Positions 54,205 through 62,050 of a DNA stretch of 64,000 nucleotides are shown in pieces; the stretch's first letter is position 1, and every line of letters begins with the position of its first letter. Source of the stretch: Virgibacillus salarius (GTDB lineage Bacteria; Bacillota; Bacilli; Bacillales; Amphibacillaceae); the NCBI RefSeq assembly GCF_039521925.1, contig NZ_BAAACY010000022.1, positions 1-64,000 of the forward strand, written 5' to 3'. Both the position numbers and the translations under genes were made by a program. The notes beneath the pieces are model-generated. The model had not been told where the DNA came from. It searched no databases and worked only from the letters and a program-made list of their open reading frames with translations.

Positions 54205-55305
54205 TTAATCCCATTTCGTACTCTTTAATTGGTTATCCTGCTCATGCCGTTCAATGGCAAGCTCAATTAATGTATGAATTAACTCCTTATATGGAAGCCC
54301 ACTTACTTCCCAAAGCTTTGGATACATACTTATTTTCGTGAAACCTGGTAATGTATTCACCTCATTCACATAAATTTCTTCATCCTCGGTTATGAAGAAA
54401 TCAACTCTAGCCAACCCTTCACAAGCCAGTGCCTCAAATGCCCTTATCGCCACTTCCTGCACACGTTCTGTCGTTTCCTTAGGTACATCAGCAGGAATGG
54501 CTAATTCTGCCCCTTTTTCATCGATATATTTTGATTCATAGGAATAGAATTCGGATTGCGGTAAGATTTCTCCTAGCAATGAAGCCTTTGGTTCTGCATT
54601 TCCTAAGACAGAGCATTCAATTTCCCTGCCAATAATATTTTCTTCCAAGATCACTTTATGATCATACTGGAAGGCTTCTTCGATCCCTTTATAAAACTCT
54701 TCCTCTGTTGTTACTTTACTTACCCCAACAGACGAACCTTGATTAGCCGGTTTGATGAAAATTGGCGTACTCAATTGTTCTACTGCATATGAATAAGAGA
54801 TTTGCTGTTTCTTAGCTTTGGAATAAACAAGCCCTTTAGCTACATTTATTCCTACAGCCTTTAAAAGGCGCTTTGCTATATCCTTGTCCATACAAACGGA
54901 AGAACCTAATACACTGGAACCAACAAAAGGAATATTAGCTAATCTCAGCATTCCTTGTAGACTACCATCTTCACCTAAAGTACCGTGAACGATTGGAAAA
55001 ACTGCATCGAGTTGATCAATTTGGATTGCATTTGATGCGTGAATCAATTGGTTATCTCGTTCACCAGGAACTATAGCCACGGTATCGTTCGATTTATTTA
55101 ATTGAATAAGCTTTGGATTTTCTTCGTGAAGTAAATAGGATGACTGATCATTTAAATGCCATTTCCCTTCTTTATCAATCCCAATTAGCACTACGTCATA
55201 TTTACCTTTATCAATTGCCTCAACAATATTTTTAGCTGATTGAAGGGATACTTCATGCTCAGCAGACTTTCCGCCAAATATGATACCTACCTTTTTCTTT
55301 ACCAT
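54205..55305 (-). CDS. ddl: D-alanine--D-alanine ligase
   Basis: ATP-grasp ligase joining two D-Ala for peptidoglycan, 366 residues. GGKSAEHEVSLQSA near the start, HGTLGEDGSLQGML, the ATP loop KPANQGSSVGVSKV, and the metal-binding EVNTLPGFTKISMYP. GGAGGAGA lies next to the ATG. A Lys- or Ser-type preference motif for D-Lac (vancomycin resistance) is not evident; this reads as the housekeeping enzyme. Confidence 0.95.
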   Translation of the reverse strand: MVKKKVGIIFGGKSAEHEVSLQSAKNIVEAIDKGKYDVVLIGIDKEGKWHLNDQSSYLLHEENPKLIQLNKSNDTVAIVPGERDNQLIHASNAIQIDQLDAVFPIVHGTLGEDGSLQGMLRLANIPFVGSSVLGSSVCMDKDIAKRLLKAVGINVAKGLVYSKAKKQQISYSYAVEQLSTPIFIKPANQGSSVGVSKVTTEEEFYKGIEEAFQYDHKVILEENIIGREIECSVLGNAEPKASLLGEILPQSEFYSYESKYIDEKGAELAIPADVPKETTERVQEVAIRAFEALACEGLARVDFFITEDEEIYVNEVNTLPGFTKISMYPKLWEVSGLPYKELIHTLIELAIERHEQDNQLKSTKWD

Positions 55306-55339
55306 TCTCCTCCGTCCTTTCCTGCATACAAAACTTTAA

Positions 55340-55525
55340 ATAAAGTGAAACTTCAATCAGTGGGGTTTTGTTTATTCCCCACTGATTGTTCGTACCACAA
55401 GGGTATGACCTAAAGGCCCTAGAACCAATCAGACATTTACTGGCAGTCGACCCTACATCTACTCATATTGGTTTCACTTTTTGCTTGGAGTGTGTTGTCT
55501 TACTGCCAGTTATATGCGGGATAAA
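55340..55525 (+). repeat. R1 repeat, full length, best-preserved copy
   Basis: ATAAAGTGAAACTTCAATCA start; AATCAGTGGGG pairs with CCCCACTGATT; ACTGGCAGT with ACTGCCAGT; TTTCACTTT with the left AAAGTGAAA; end AGTTATATGCGGGATAAA. Lies upstream of ddl. Confidence 0.92.
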
Positions 55526-55982
55526 AACTTCACCACATCGGTGGCAACGCCTTTATAACCTAAATCCATATAGACTTGAATAAACTAAATTAATTACTGA
55601 CAGCTATCCCTTCAATTTCAAAATGTTGCTTTGGAGGCAAGGGATATGGTCAATAATTCTATCATATACTAGGATTATAGCGATATAATAAAAATAGCAC
55701 AAATTAACTTGGATAAGAAGTTTTACTACTAAAATTGTATTAAATCACAATACGGATTTATTGTTTATGCCTTTACTAATCGTATTCATTAAACAAGTAC
55801 GTTTCCTTAAGTGTTGCTGAATTGGATTGCTTAAAATTCATCTTTAGCTGTAGGTTTTCACCATTGCTATTACTTTTCTATAGATCTGGATTCCATAGCA
55901 TTTTGTATTTCAATTGAAAATAGTATTGGCTTTGCTTTATTTGAAGTATGTAGTTACCTACACGGGGTAGAATGGAAGATGA
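55526..55982. other. AT-rich intergenic stretch with R1-like debris
   Basis: GGTGGCAACGCCTTTATAACC at 55540-55562 echoes the hairpin of the long R1 variant. The rest is AT-rich, with no supported gene; a 70-codon minus-strand frame (55878-56090) lacks a ribosome site. Confidence 0.5.
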
Positions 55983-56032
55983 ATAAAGTGAAACTTTAAT
56001 CTGTGGGGTTTTACCGCTAGTTATATAATAAA
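55983..56032 (+). repeat. R1 repeat, minimal form
   Basis: ATAAAGTGAAACTTTAATCT, GTGGGGTTTTACCGCTAGTTATAT. Confidence 0.72.
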
Positions 56033-56103
56033 TGAATGATCGTTTACGGAGAAAAGTTAGATATTCATCGTAAAATCTACCATTACACAAAACTCTCTCA
56101 TTC

Positions 56104-56415
56104 TTATGAGCTCCCTTCCCTTAAAACGCGAATAACTTCTTCAAACCCCTCTCTACTTTCCGCCAATCCTACATCAAGCTCGGAAATGATCTCATCGATC
56201 TTGGCTGATTCAGCTTTCTCATTCCTATCGCCCCTATACAGGCCACTATCTAGTTTCATGAACATATACGTTATGATCAATTGAAGTGTACGATCTTCTA
56301 AAAAAATAAAGCTATTATTCTGATCCTCCCTGTTTACACTTAACTCTTCCATGTTCTCTTTTATATATTGTTGAAGAAATCGTTTAAAATGTGTATGCAT
56401 TTCTTGATTATTCAC
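56104..56415 (-). CDS. hypothetical acidic protein, last gene of a three-gene cluster
   Basis: About 103 residues, helical and charged (HFKRFLQQYIKENMEELSVN ... RNEKAESAKIDEIISELDVGL). I do not recognise a family. It overlaps the end of the preceding gene by eight bases when read from GTG 56413-56415, which is nine bases after AAGGGG; two adjacent ATGs upstream touch that site. Function unknown; the neighbourhood suggests sporulation. Confidence 0.65.
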   Translation of the reverse strand: MNNQEMHTHFKRFLQQYIKENMEELSVNREDQNNSFIFLEDRTLQLIITYMFMKLDSGLYRGDRNEKAESAKIDEIISELDVGLAESREGFEEVIRVLREGSS

Positions 56416-56977
56416 TTTCATCATCCCCTTCTACCTTACCACTAATATTTATATGGTTAAGAGCCTCCATCCCACCTTCGATTTCATCACCATAAGTGAA
56501 TCCCATCATACTTCCTGTGTAGGAGGATTGCGGATTCCACTTCACTTGAAAATTTGCGAATGACAGTGTCTCTGTTGGATTTAATGCTTGTGATTGAATC
56601 GGCTTAAGCCAAAATTCTTGTTTATCGGTAGGGTCATTTATTCGCTCCCATGCATTGGCTAATTTCATTTTCTGCTTTGAGTCCTTATATACATATTTTC
56701 CTGAAAAGTCAAATACATTATTAGGAGATACCTTTAGACAAATATAGAGATTAGTTAACGGTTTCTCTCCCACATTTTGAATATGATAAGACCCAAGTGC
56801 AAAATTATCGAATCCCATTTCATGTTGAACATTTAAGGAATAGGTAAAATAACTAATAACGCGTAAGTCTACATTTTTCTTTGCCTCGGAAGCCAACCAT
56901 TTTATTTCCTTCATGTATGAATGATTCATTTCTTTCCATTTCGTAATCAGCTGCTTTACTTCTTCTATACTCCCCAC
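56408..56977 (-). CDS. hypothetical protein of the putative spore cluster
   Basis: 189 residues from GTG 56975-56977 (GGAGG eight bases upstream). Soluble, with an N-terminal helix and a beta-rich centre (YSLNVQHEMGFDNFALGSYHIQNVGEKPLTNLYICLKV). No signal peptide or membrane helix. I do not recognise a domain. It lies between a Cys-rich protein gene (57049, upstream) and the small acidic protein, with an intervening hairpin at 56994-57026. Confidence 0.68.
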   Translation of the reverse strand: MGSIEEVKQLITKWKEMNHSYMKEIKWLASEAKKNVDLRVISYFTYSLNVQHEMGFDNFALGSYHIQNVGEKPLTNLYICLKVSPNNVFDFSGKYVYKDSKQKMKLANAWERINDPTDKQEFWLKPIQSQALNPTETLSFANFQVKWNPQSSYTGSMMGFTYGDEIEGGMEALNHINISGKVEGDDESE

Positions 56978-56993
56978 TCCGATCACCTCCAAA

Positions 56994-57026
56994 AAAGTTA
57001 AAGAGAGGAGCTGCTCCTCTCTTTAT
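56994..57026 (-). terminator. hairpin after the Cys-rich protein gene
   Basis: AAAGAGAGGAGC/GCTCCTCTCTTT stem, with AACTTTTTTGG following on the minus strand. May only partly terminate, since genes on the same strand follow at once. Confidence 0.72.
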
Positions 57027-57048
57027 AACTATGCTGGAAACTTAATCG

Positions 57049-57717
57049 TTATTCGCCATCATCATTGTTTGGAAACACTACTGGACACTGCGGCGGAATT
57101 GTTGGTGCAGGGCATGGAGGAATTGGAAGCATATCTCTCGGTTCACAGAATTCAGCAACAATTTCAAGTGTCACATCAAATGTTGATTGAATGCTTTGAC
57201 ATAAACGAACAGTAAGCGTGACATCAAGCTCATTAGGATCCATTGTATCGTCACAACAAGCTGTACATACAAAGCAATCTAAATCTGTGTAACTTACATC
57301 AATATCTGTTCCTTCTGGTGCACAAAGAATCACTTGTTCACAACGAGTGAATTCTGCCTCCGTTACCTCTACTGTCCCTCCTCCAAGTTCTGGTATTAGA
57401 TCAACAAAAACAGTTACTTCAAAGTTTTTACGAATGTTTACCAGTTGTAAGGTTACCTCCGTGCCATCAATGACTAACTCCTGATCTACTCGATCCAAAA
57501 TGACAATTGGCTCCATAGCAGCAGGCGTAACTGTACATGTTACCGTATCGATATCGATATCCTCACATGTTAATTGCTCCCCAGTATTTGGATTAAGCGG
57601 CAATTCCAAATCCATTAGATTTAAATCAAATGTTGCTTCATTAAGAATCCAGTCATATACCTTCTCTGTATTAATACATAGGAGTTCCTGACCTCCAGAT
57701 AAATTATTTGCTTGCAT
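57049..57717 (-). CDS. Cys-rich putative spore-surface protein
   Basis: 222 residues from ATG 57715-57717 (GGAGG 11 bases upstream). Begins MQANNLSGGQELLCINTEKVYDWIL, then repeated beta-strand-like segments with dispersed Cys (RCEQVILCAPEG, DCFVCTACC) and a Pro-rich tail (PIPPCPAPTIPPQCPVVFP). The CINTEKVYDWI start resembles Bacillaceae spore-associated proteins that I cannot name with certainty. A SigK-type promoter lies upstream, supporting late mother-cell expression. Strongly acidic. Confidence 0.7.
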   Translation of the reverse strand: MQANNLSGGQELLCINTEKVYDWILNEATFDLNLMDLELPLNPNTGEQLTCEDIDIDTVTCTVTPAAMEPIVILDRVDQELVIDGTEVTLQLVNIRKNFEVTVFVDLIPELGGGTVEVTEAEFTRCEQVILCAPEGTDIDVSYTDLDCFVCTACCDDTMDPNELDVTLTVRLCQSIQSTFDVTLEIVAEFCEPRDMLPIPPCPAPTIPPQCPVVFPNNDDGE

Positions 57718-57758
57718 TATTGCAAACACCTCCGAATAAGATTAATTTCTTTCACTGG

Positions 57759-57786
57759 TAGCCTATGAATAAAGCCCCCAAACGGT
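57759..57786 (-). promoter_or_regulatory. SigK-type promoter of the Cys-rich protein gene
   Basis: Minus-strand ACC (57784-57786), 16-base spacer, CATAGGCTA (57759-57767), which fits AC-N16-CATANNNTA. About 42 bases separate the -10 from the ATG. Confidence 0.65.
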
Positions 57787-58021
57787 ATAGTGATATAGCG
57801 GAATTGTCATGATAATCATGGATTTAGGTAAACGTCATAATCATAACGACATCCGTACAATTTAAACATCAAATGTGACTGTATTTAGCTTAAATCGTGA
57901 AAGCTGTGCATAAAATGAGTATGTCAAAACAATTATGTTCTGTTATTTCAAAAATGCACATTTGTCACATATTGATGTTTCATAAATAGTATATTAATGT
58001 GCTGTAAAAGGGTGAATGAAA

Positions 58022-59050
58022 ATGTATCGATATGAACTGTATAATGTTGATGATATTGATCAATTAAAAAAGGAGCTCGATGCCTACAAACAAACAGTTA
58101 AAACCATGACAGAGGGAAATTTATTTGAAGATTATTTTAAAACAAAAGATGACTTTTACGATTTAAAGATGAAAATTTTTGAATTAGAAGGAGACATGAA
58201 GGCTATGGAAAATAATTATCGAGAAGAAATTTCCAATCATCAAATGGAAGAGCAACATCTTGCTAACCAGCTTACATCTATTACTGGTTTCTTACAGCAA
58301 TTAAGGCAAGACGCACAGCTGATTAAACAGCAATTTGAACAACTGCCATTTGTCGAGATTTCGGAGAAGATAAATCAATTAATAAGTAACCAAAACACAA
58401 ATGCCATGGAACAGAAAATAGAACTGGAACATTTAAAAGAAGAAATCTCGCAAATCAAAGAATTATTGAAGCCTAAGGAGGATAATACTGCTAAAAATAA
58501 TCGTTCAGCTAAGAGGTCAGATTACAAACAATTACAGGGCATACTACAATTCCCCAACAATGTCGAGCAACCCTTAAACAAAAAAAAAAATAACCAAGTA
58601 AATAAACAGCACTATAGTCATACAAAATCAAACAACGAGAAATCTTATTATACACATGCTAACTCACAGGAATCTGAAACAATATCCATGAGTAAGGCAA
58701 AGAAGACGTTCCGAAATGCTCAATACGAATTAAATAAAAATATTATTACTCGCACAGTAACTCCCAAAAACAAATCACAAGAGCAAAAAGAAGAAAGCCT
58801 CGATACAGACAGCACCTTACCTACTACTGAAGACACTACTCCTGTTGTAAATAATAATCTAACCATTGAAAATAACATAACAGAAGAAAATATACCAAGT
58901 ACGGAAATAGAAGAAGAGCCGATAGAAAGTATTACAGAATCCAGTGAAGAAAAGCCAATAGAGCCAACGAAAAGTAACTCAGAGCAATCAGACGAATCAA
59001 CTAAAAAATCAGACTTCACTTCACTTCTTTCCATTTTTAAAAGAGGGTGA
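58022..59050 (+). CDS. coiled-coil and low-complexity hydrophilic protein
   Basis: 342 residues from ATG 58022 (AAAGGGTG nine bases upstream). Residues about 10-155 are predicted coiled coil (KKELDAYKQTVK, KMKIFELEGDMKAMENNYREEI, ELEHLKEEISQIKELL); the second half is Lys/Asn then Thr/Glu/Ser-rich low complexity, ending SLLSIFKRG. No enzyme motif. One base separates it from the JAMM gene, so they are translationally coupled. I do not recognise the family; a structural or scaffold role is inferred only. Confidence 0.72.
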   Translation: MYRYELYNVDDIDQLKKELDAYKQTVKTMTEGNLFEDYFKTKDDFYDLKMKIFELEGDMKAMENNYREEISNHQMEEQHLANQLTSITGFLQQLRQDAQLIKQQFEQLPFVEISEKINQLISNQNTNAMEQKIELEHLKEEISQIKELLKPKEDNTAKNNRSAKRSDYKQLQGILQFPNNVEQPLNKKKNNQVNKQHYSHTKSNNEKSYYTHANSQESETISMSKAKKTFRNAQYELNKNIITRTVTPKNKSQEQKEESLDTDSTLPTTEDTTPVVNNNLTIENNITEENIPSTEIEEEPIESITESSEEKPIEPTKSNSEQSDESTKKSDFTSLLSIFKRG

Positions 59051-59051
59051 G

Positions 59052-59468
59052 ATGAACTGTAACCAGATTATTATCCCACTATCCATACACAATCAAATGG
59101 TTGAACATGGTATCTCAACCTTACCCTACGAGGCATGTGGCTTGTTAGCAGGAAATCAGACGAACGTTCAATCTATTTGGCAATTTAAAAATGAATGTAA
59201 GTCTGATAGACGTTTTTTTGTAAGTAAGTATAACGTTGAACGTACGTTGAACAGAATTAATGAAGAAAAGCAAGATGTTTTAGCTATCTATCATTCTCAC
59301 CCTTTTACAGCACCAATACCTTCCACATTAGATATGATTAACCACCCCGATACCGATATAAAAATGATCATTATATCCTTTAAAAGAGGTTCTCCCACTG
59401 TGAGATGGTATCGAATACGTGATACGAACTATGAAGAATGCCTTTTTCGCATAGAATCCTCACGATAG
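59052..59468 (+). CDS. JAMM/Mov34 (M67) metallopeptidase
   Basis: 138 residues forming a minimal MPN domain. The complete JAMM metal set is present: Glu in LPYEACGLLAG and HSH..S..D in YHSHPFTAPIPSTLDM (HxH-x7-SxxD spacing exact). Bacterial relatives (Mec/CysO-cysteine peptidase type) cut after Gly-Gly of small carrier proteins. GAGGGTGAG overlaps the previous stop. It sits between a coiled-coil protein gene and a 47-residue peptide gene that has a Gly-Gly near its end. Confidence 0.88.
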   Translation: MNCNQIIIPLSIHNQMVEHGISTLPYEACGLLAGNQTNVQSIWQFKNECKSDRRFFVSKYNVERTLNRINEEKQDVLAIYHSHPFTAPIPSTLDMINHPDTDIKMIIISFKRGSPTVRWYRIRDTNYEECLFRIESSR

Positions 59469-59526
59469 CCCGACCATTCCCACAAAATAATACTATAATA
59501 CATTATAAAACCTAAGGAGTTGAGAT

Positions 59527-59670
59527 ATGTTGAAGGCAAAAGAAATAAAGAAAGCAAAAAGCAGCTATAAAAAATTAAAGACGCCAACGAAGCCAATTGT
59601 ATTAAATTCATCTTCATCAATTAAAAGAGGAATGTTTCGAAGAGGCGGCTGTTGCGGTAAAATAAAATAA
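59527..59670 (+). CDS. 47-residue basic peptide with Gly-Gly-Cys-Cys tail
   Basis: ATG 59527 with AAGGAG seven bases upstream. Lys-rich N-terminal half (MLKAKEIKKAKSSYKKLKTP), a Ser run, then IKRGMFRRGGCCGKIK. It is 58 bases after the JAMM gene on the same strand, followed by a hairpin (59682-59707). No known family. Basic, Cys-tailed peptides are common in spore layers; the RRGG before CC also invites a JAMM-substrate reading, which is speculation. Confidence 0.68.
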   Translation: MLKAKEIKKAKSSYKKLKTPTKPIVLNSSSSIKRGMFRRGGCCGKIK

Positions 59671-59681
59671 ATTTACGAGAA

Positions 59682-59707
59682 AACCTATTACATCCTCCGA
59701 ATAGGTT
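59682..59707 (+). terminator. hairpin after the small peptide gene
   Basis: AACCTATT/AATAGGTT eight-base stem, without a good T-run, so termination would be inefficient. Confidence 0.45.
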
Positions 59708-60134
59708 ATAAGAACGGTCTAGAATAAAGGTTTTACACTCATTTAAATAACACTTATTTCTAGAGGCTACCTTATTGGAAACTAGGATTATAGTAAATTG
59801 AAATGTATATAGTACCTACTTATTATTTATCTATATACACGATTAGACGATAACCCTATTTCTCTTAGGAGCCTCCTTCTTTATATTTTCATAACCCCAA
59901 TCACCCTTATGAAACAGCACAGACAGATTTATCAAAGCCTATTATATATACCTCTCCGAAAACATGAGCTTAAAAAAGTGGAGCTGGTCTAAAAGTCCGC
60001 TCCTTATCTACATAACAAAAACATCCGTGGTTATTATTAACAAGACTCCAAAGAATTCTCCAGTTAGACCATATGTTGATTACAGGAAATCATAACTTTG
60101 GACAGCCCCTTTAACATAACCGCTAATGTGATAA
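59708..60134. other. AT-rich intergenic stretch
   Basis: No gene supported. A GTGGAGC..GCTCC imperfect hairpin lies near 59975-60003. Otherwise AT-rich, with no recognisable operator. Confidence 0.4.
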
Positions 60135-60188
60135 ATAAAGTGAAACCTCCATCGTGGGGGTTTTACTCCCACATTATATGTGGGATAA
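60135..60188 (+). repeat. R1 repeat, minimal form
   Basis: ATAAATAAAGTGAAACCTCC, GTGGGGGTTTTACTCCCAC and the TTATATGTGGGATAAA end. Confidence 0.78.
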
Positions 60189-60373
60189 ATAGACCAAAAG
60201 ATCTGTAGTACATCATACAATTACCTATGTTCCAAGTCCTCGAATTATATGTATGCTGGGGAAATGACTTAATAATTAAAAAGTCCAATCACAAAGCGCC
60301 TTTAGCTAATAGTATAATCTTGAAAATAATATTTTATTTTCGAAACAGAATTCGTGAAAGGAGGGGGGATGTA

Positions 60374-61072
60374 ATGTCCTCTAAATGTTTCAAAAACGTT
60401 GTAGTGGTTGATAAAAAGAAAAAACAGAAGCCACAAAAAAATCACTGCTGTAAACGTGAAACTTGCAAATGTAATTTCAAAAAGCCCGAGCTAAAGGCTA
60501 CCAAATTAAATAGTGACTGCTTCTTAGTTAATTCCGTGGTAGGTACTAAAACCGTTCAAAAGGTAGCTGAAAGAACCATTCCACTCACAGATTTAGGAAT
60601 ACCAGTCCTTAGTGATATCGTTTCTATCACTGTTACCCCTGACTTAGATGGTATTACGCAAAATGCTAGAATTATCAAGGATAAGGTCGTTAATATTGGG
60701 CTCGTACCAGCAACCGTTTCTATAACTGTATTAGATGTAGCACTTCCGATTACGTTTACAACAAGTATTCCTTTCCAAGCGCATACCGACTTTCCAGGGG
60801 CTTGTCCACAGGATATGCTACAGGAAACGCCATTTGAAATCGAAGGAGTCTTTACTCAACAGGTTCCGGGTGTCGATGTTGCTGGCGTAGTTACGTTAGC
60901 AGGTATATTGGTTAAGGTTGTATTACGTACGACGATTACCGTTACACGCCAAGTGATCAAAGATCCAGAGGGGAATTTCTGTGATGTAGACCCTAATCGC
61001 TGTGAAAAACCAGGTACGCCGCCATCATTCAATTTCCCAGCACCAACTAACGGTAATGGAGGAATAATATAG
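60374..61072 (+). CDS. Cys/Lys-rich putative spore coat protein
   Basis: 232 residues from ATG 60374, preceded by GAAAGGAGGGGGG. The N-terminus is basic and Cys-rich (KKKKQKPQKNHCCKRETCKCNFKK); the remainder is beta-rich with Val/Thr/Ile repeats (SDIVSITVTPDLDGITQ, PATVSITVLDVALPITFTTSIPF) and a Pro/Gly tail (PPSFNFPAPTNGNGGII). No signal peptide. The layout resembles spore coat or exosporium proteins and the Cys-rich protein at 57049. Exact family not recognised. Confidence 0.7.
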   Translation: MSSKCFKNVVVVDKKKKQKPQKNHCCKRETCKCNFKKPELKATKLNSDCFLVNSVVGTKTVQKVAERTIPLTDLGIPVLSDIVSITVTPDLDGITQNARIIKDKVVNIGLVPATVSITVLDVALPITFTTSIPFQAHTDFPGACPQDMLQETPFEIEGVFTQQVPGVDVAGVVTLAGILVKVVLRTTITVTRQVIKDPEGNFCDVDPNRCEKPGTPPSFNFPAPTNGNGGII

Positions 61073-61087
61073 AAAAACAAATCACAG

Positions 61088-61124
61088 AATCGGTGACAAA
61101 ATTTATGTCACCGATTCATTTTTT
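61088..61124 (+). terminator. terminator of the Cys/Lys-rich protein gene
   Basis: GAATCGGTGACA/TGTCACCGATTC perfect stem followed by ATTTTTTG. Confidence 0.9.
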
Positions 61125-61138
61125 GTTTAAAATAAGGG

Positions 61139-61167
61139 TTGACTTCCAACCTAATTTCTCTTAATAT
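61139..61167 (+). promoter_or_regulatory. trp operon promoter
   Basis: TTGACT (61139-61144), 17-base spacer, TAATAT (61162-61167), directly ahead of the first T-box. Confidence 0.7.
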
Positions 61168-61173
61168 TAATTC

Positions 61174-61460
61174 CAATAAATAGTTCCATGAATACTAGCA
61201 ATGATGAAGAGTAGTAATCTAATCGAACACAGAAGAGAGCTGATGGCTGGTGAGAATCAGTGTGCTTCATTAGATGAATGGACTTCTGAGCTTCCAAACC
61301 GAACCATACGTGCAGTAGGCTTTGGCGAATTAATCTCATCGTTATCTGAGATACATATATGAAGCTACGTAAAGCTTGATATTGCTAAAGTGAGCTGTAT
61401 TTCAGCTAATAAAGGTGGTACCACGGTCCCTCGTCCTTTGTCGGATGAGGGACTTTTTGC
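61174..61460 (+). promoter_or_regulatory. T-box riboswitch 1, tRNA-Trp
   Basis: AGAGAGCTGATGGCTGGTGAGAATCAG begins stem I; the specifier loop GAATGGAC carries UGG (61279-61281), Trp. The T-box AAAGGTGGTACCACGG lies at 61411-61426, followed by a terminator TCCCTCGTCC..GGATGAGGGA with T-run. Uncharged tRNA-Trp would favour the antiterminator and read-through. Confidence 0.93.
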
Positions 61461-61469
61461 ATTTAAAAT

Positions 61470-61798
61470 GGAAAACTGCTGTTGAAAAGTAAATAGAATG
61501 GAAATCGTTGCGTAAGAGAAGTAAGCATGGTAAAAGCATTAAAGAGAGCTAGCGGTGGTGGGATGCTAGTATGTGGAACTGTGCTGAATGGACTTACAAG
61601 AGGCCTCCTGAACAGAGTAGGGATGCACGGAGCTCCGCCGTTATACGGATAGAATATCGGATCAAGCATTTCAATTTTTCGAAGCATTTTCCCGTATTCG
61701 AATAAAGATAAAAAGTCTACACTTTTTAACAGAGGTGGCACCGCGGTCCCCTATCGTCCTCTATAAACACAAATCATGTGTTTATAGAGGATTTTTTT
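61470..61798 (+). promoter_or_regulatory. T-box riboswitch 2, tRNA-Trp
   Basis: Second complete T-box in series: AGAGAGCTAGCGG, specifier GAATGGAC with UGG at 61589-61591, T-box AGAGGTGGCACCGCGG at 61731-61746, and a perfect 14-bp terminator stem (61757-61791) with T7. Both units read Trp, so the downstream trp genes need two read-through events. Confidence 0.93.
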
Positions 61799-61981
61799 AT
61801 AGTCTAGGAAATTATAAATTTGTCCATGTAGTGTTGAGCCATGTCCAGCTCCAGTACCCAGAAACTAGGCGACTCGCCCTAAGCTAAGTCATCATCGGCT
61901 CGTAAGCTCACCGTGATTCCTTTATCTCCGTTGACTCACTCCAGTCGCTACGTTTCTAATTGGGCGCTTACGCTTTTGTGC
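61797..61981 (+). repeat. R3 repeat abutting the T-box terminator, inside the trp leader
   Basis: ATAGTCTAGGAAATTATAA begins at the end of the T-run; ends GCGCTTACGCTTTTG. It now forms part of the trpE 5' untranslated region. Confidence 0.88.
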
Positions 61982-62050
61982 TTACTTCATCATCTAGGGA
62001 TGCATGATCTAATCACAACAAAACGAATGATTAATCTAAGAAAGGATGAA

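Noticed and set aside
55878..56090. 70-codon minus-strand frame
   Set aside because: AT-rich, no ribosome site, overlaps a minimal R1 repeat.
60213..60220. CATACAAT resembling a SigE -10
   Set aside because: No matching -35 at the required spacing, and it is about 150 bases from the coat-like gene.
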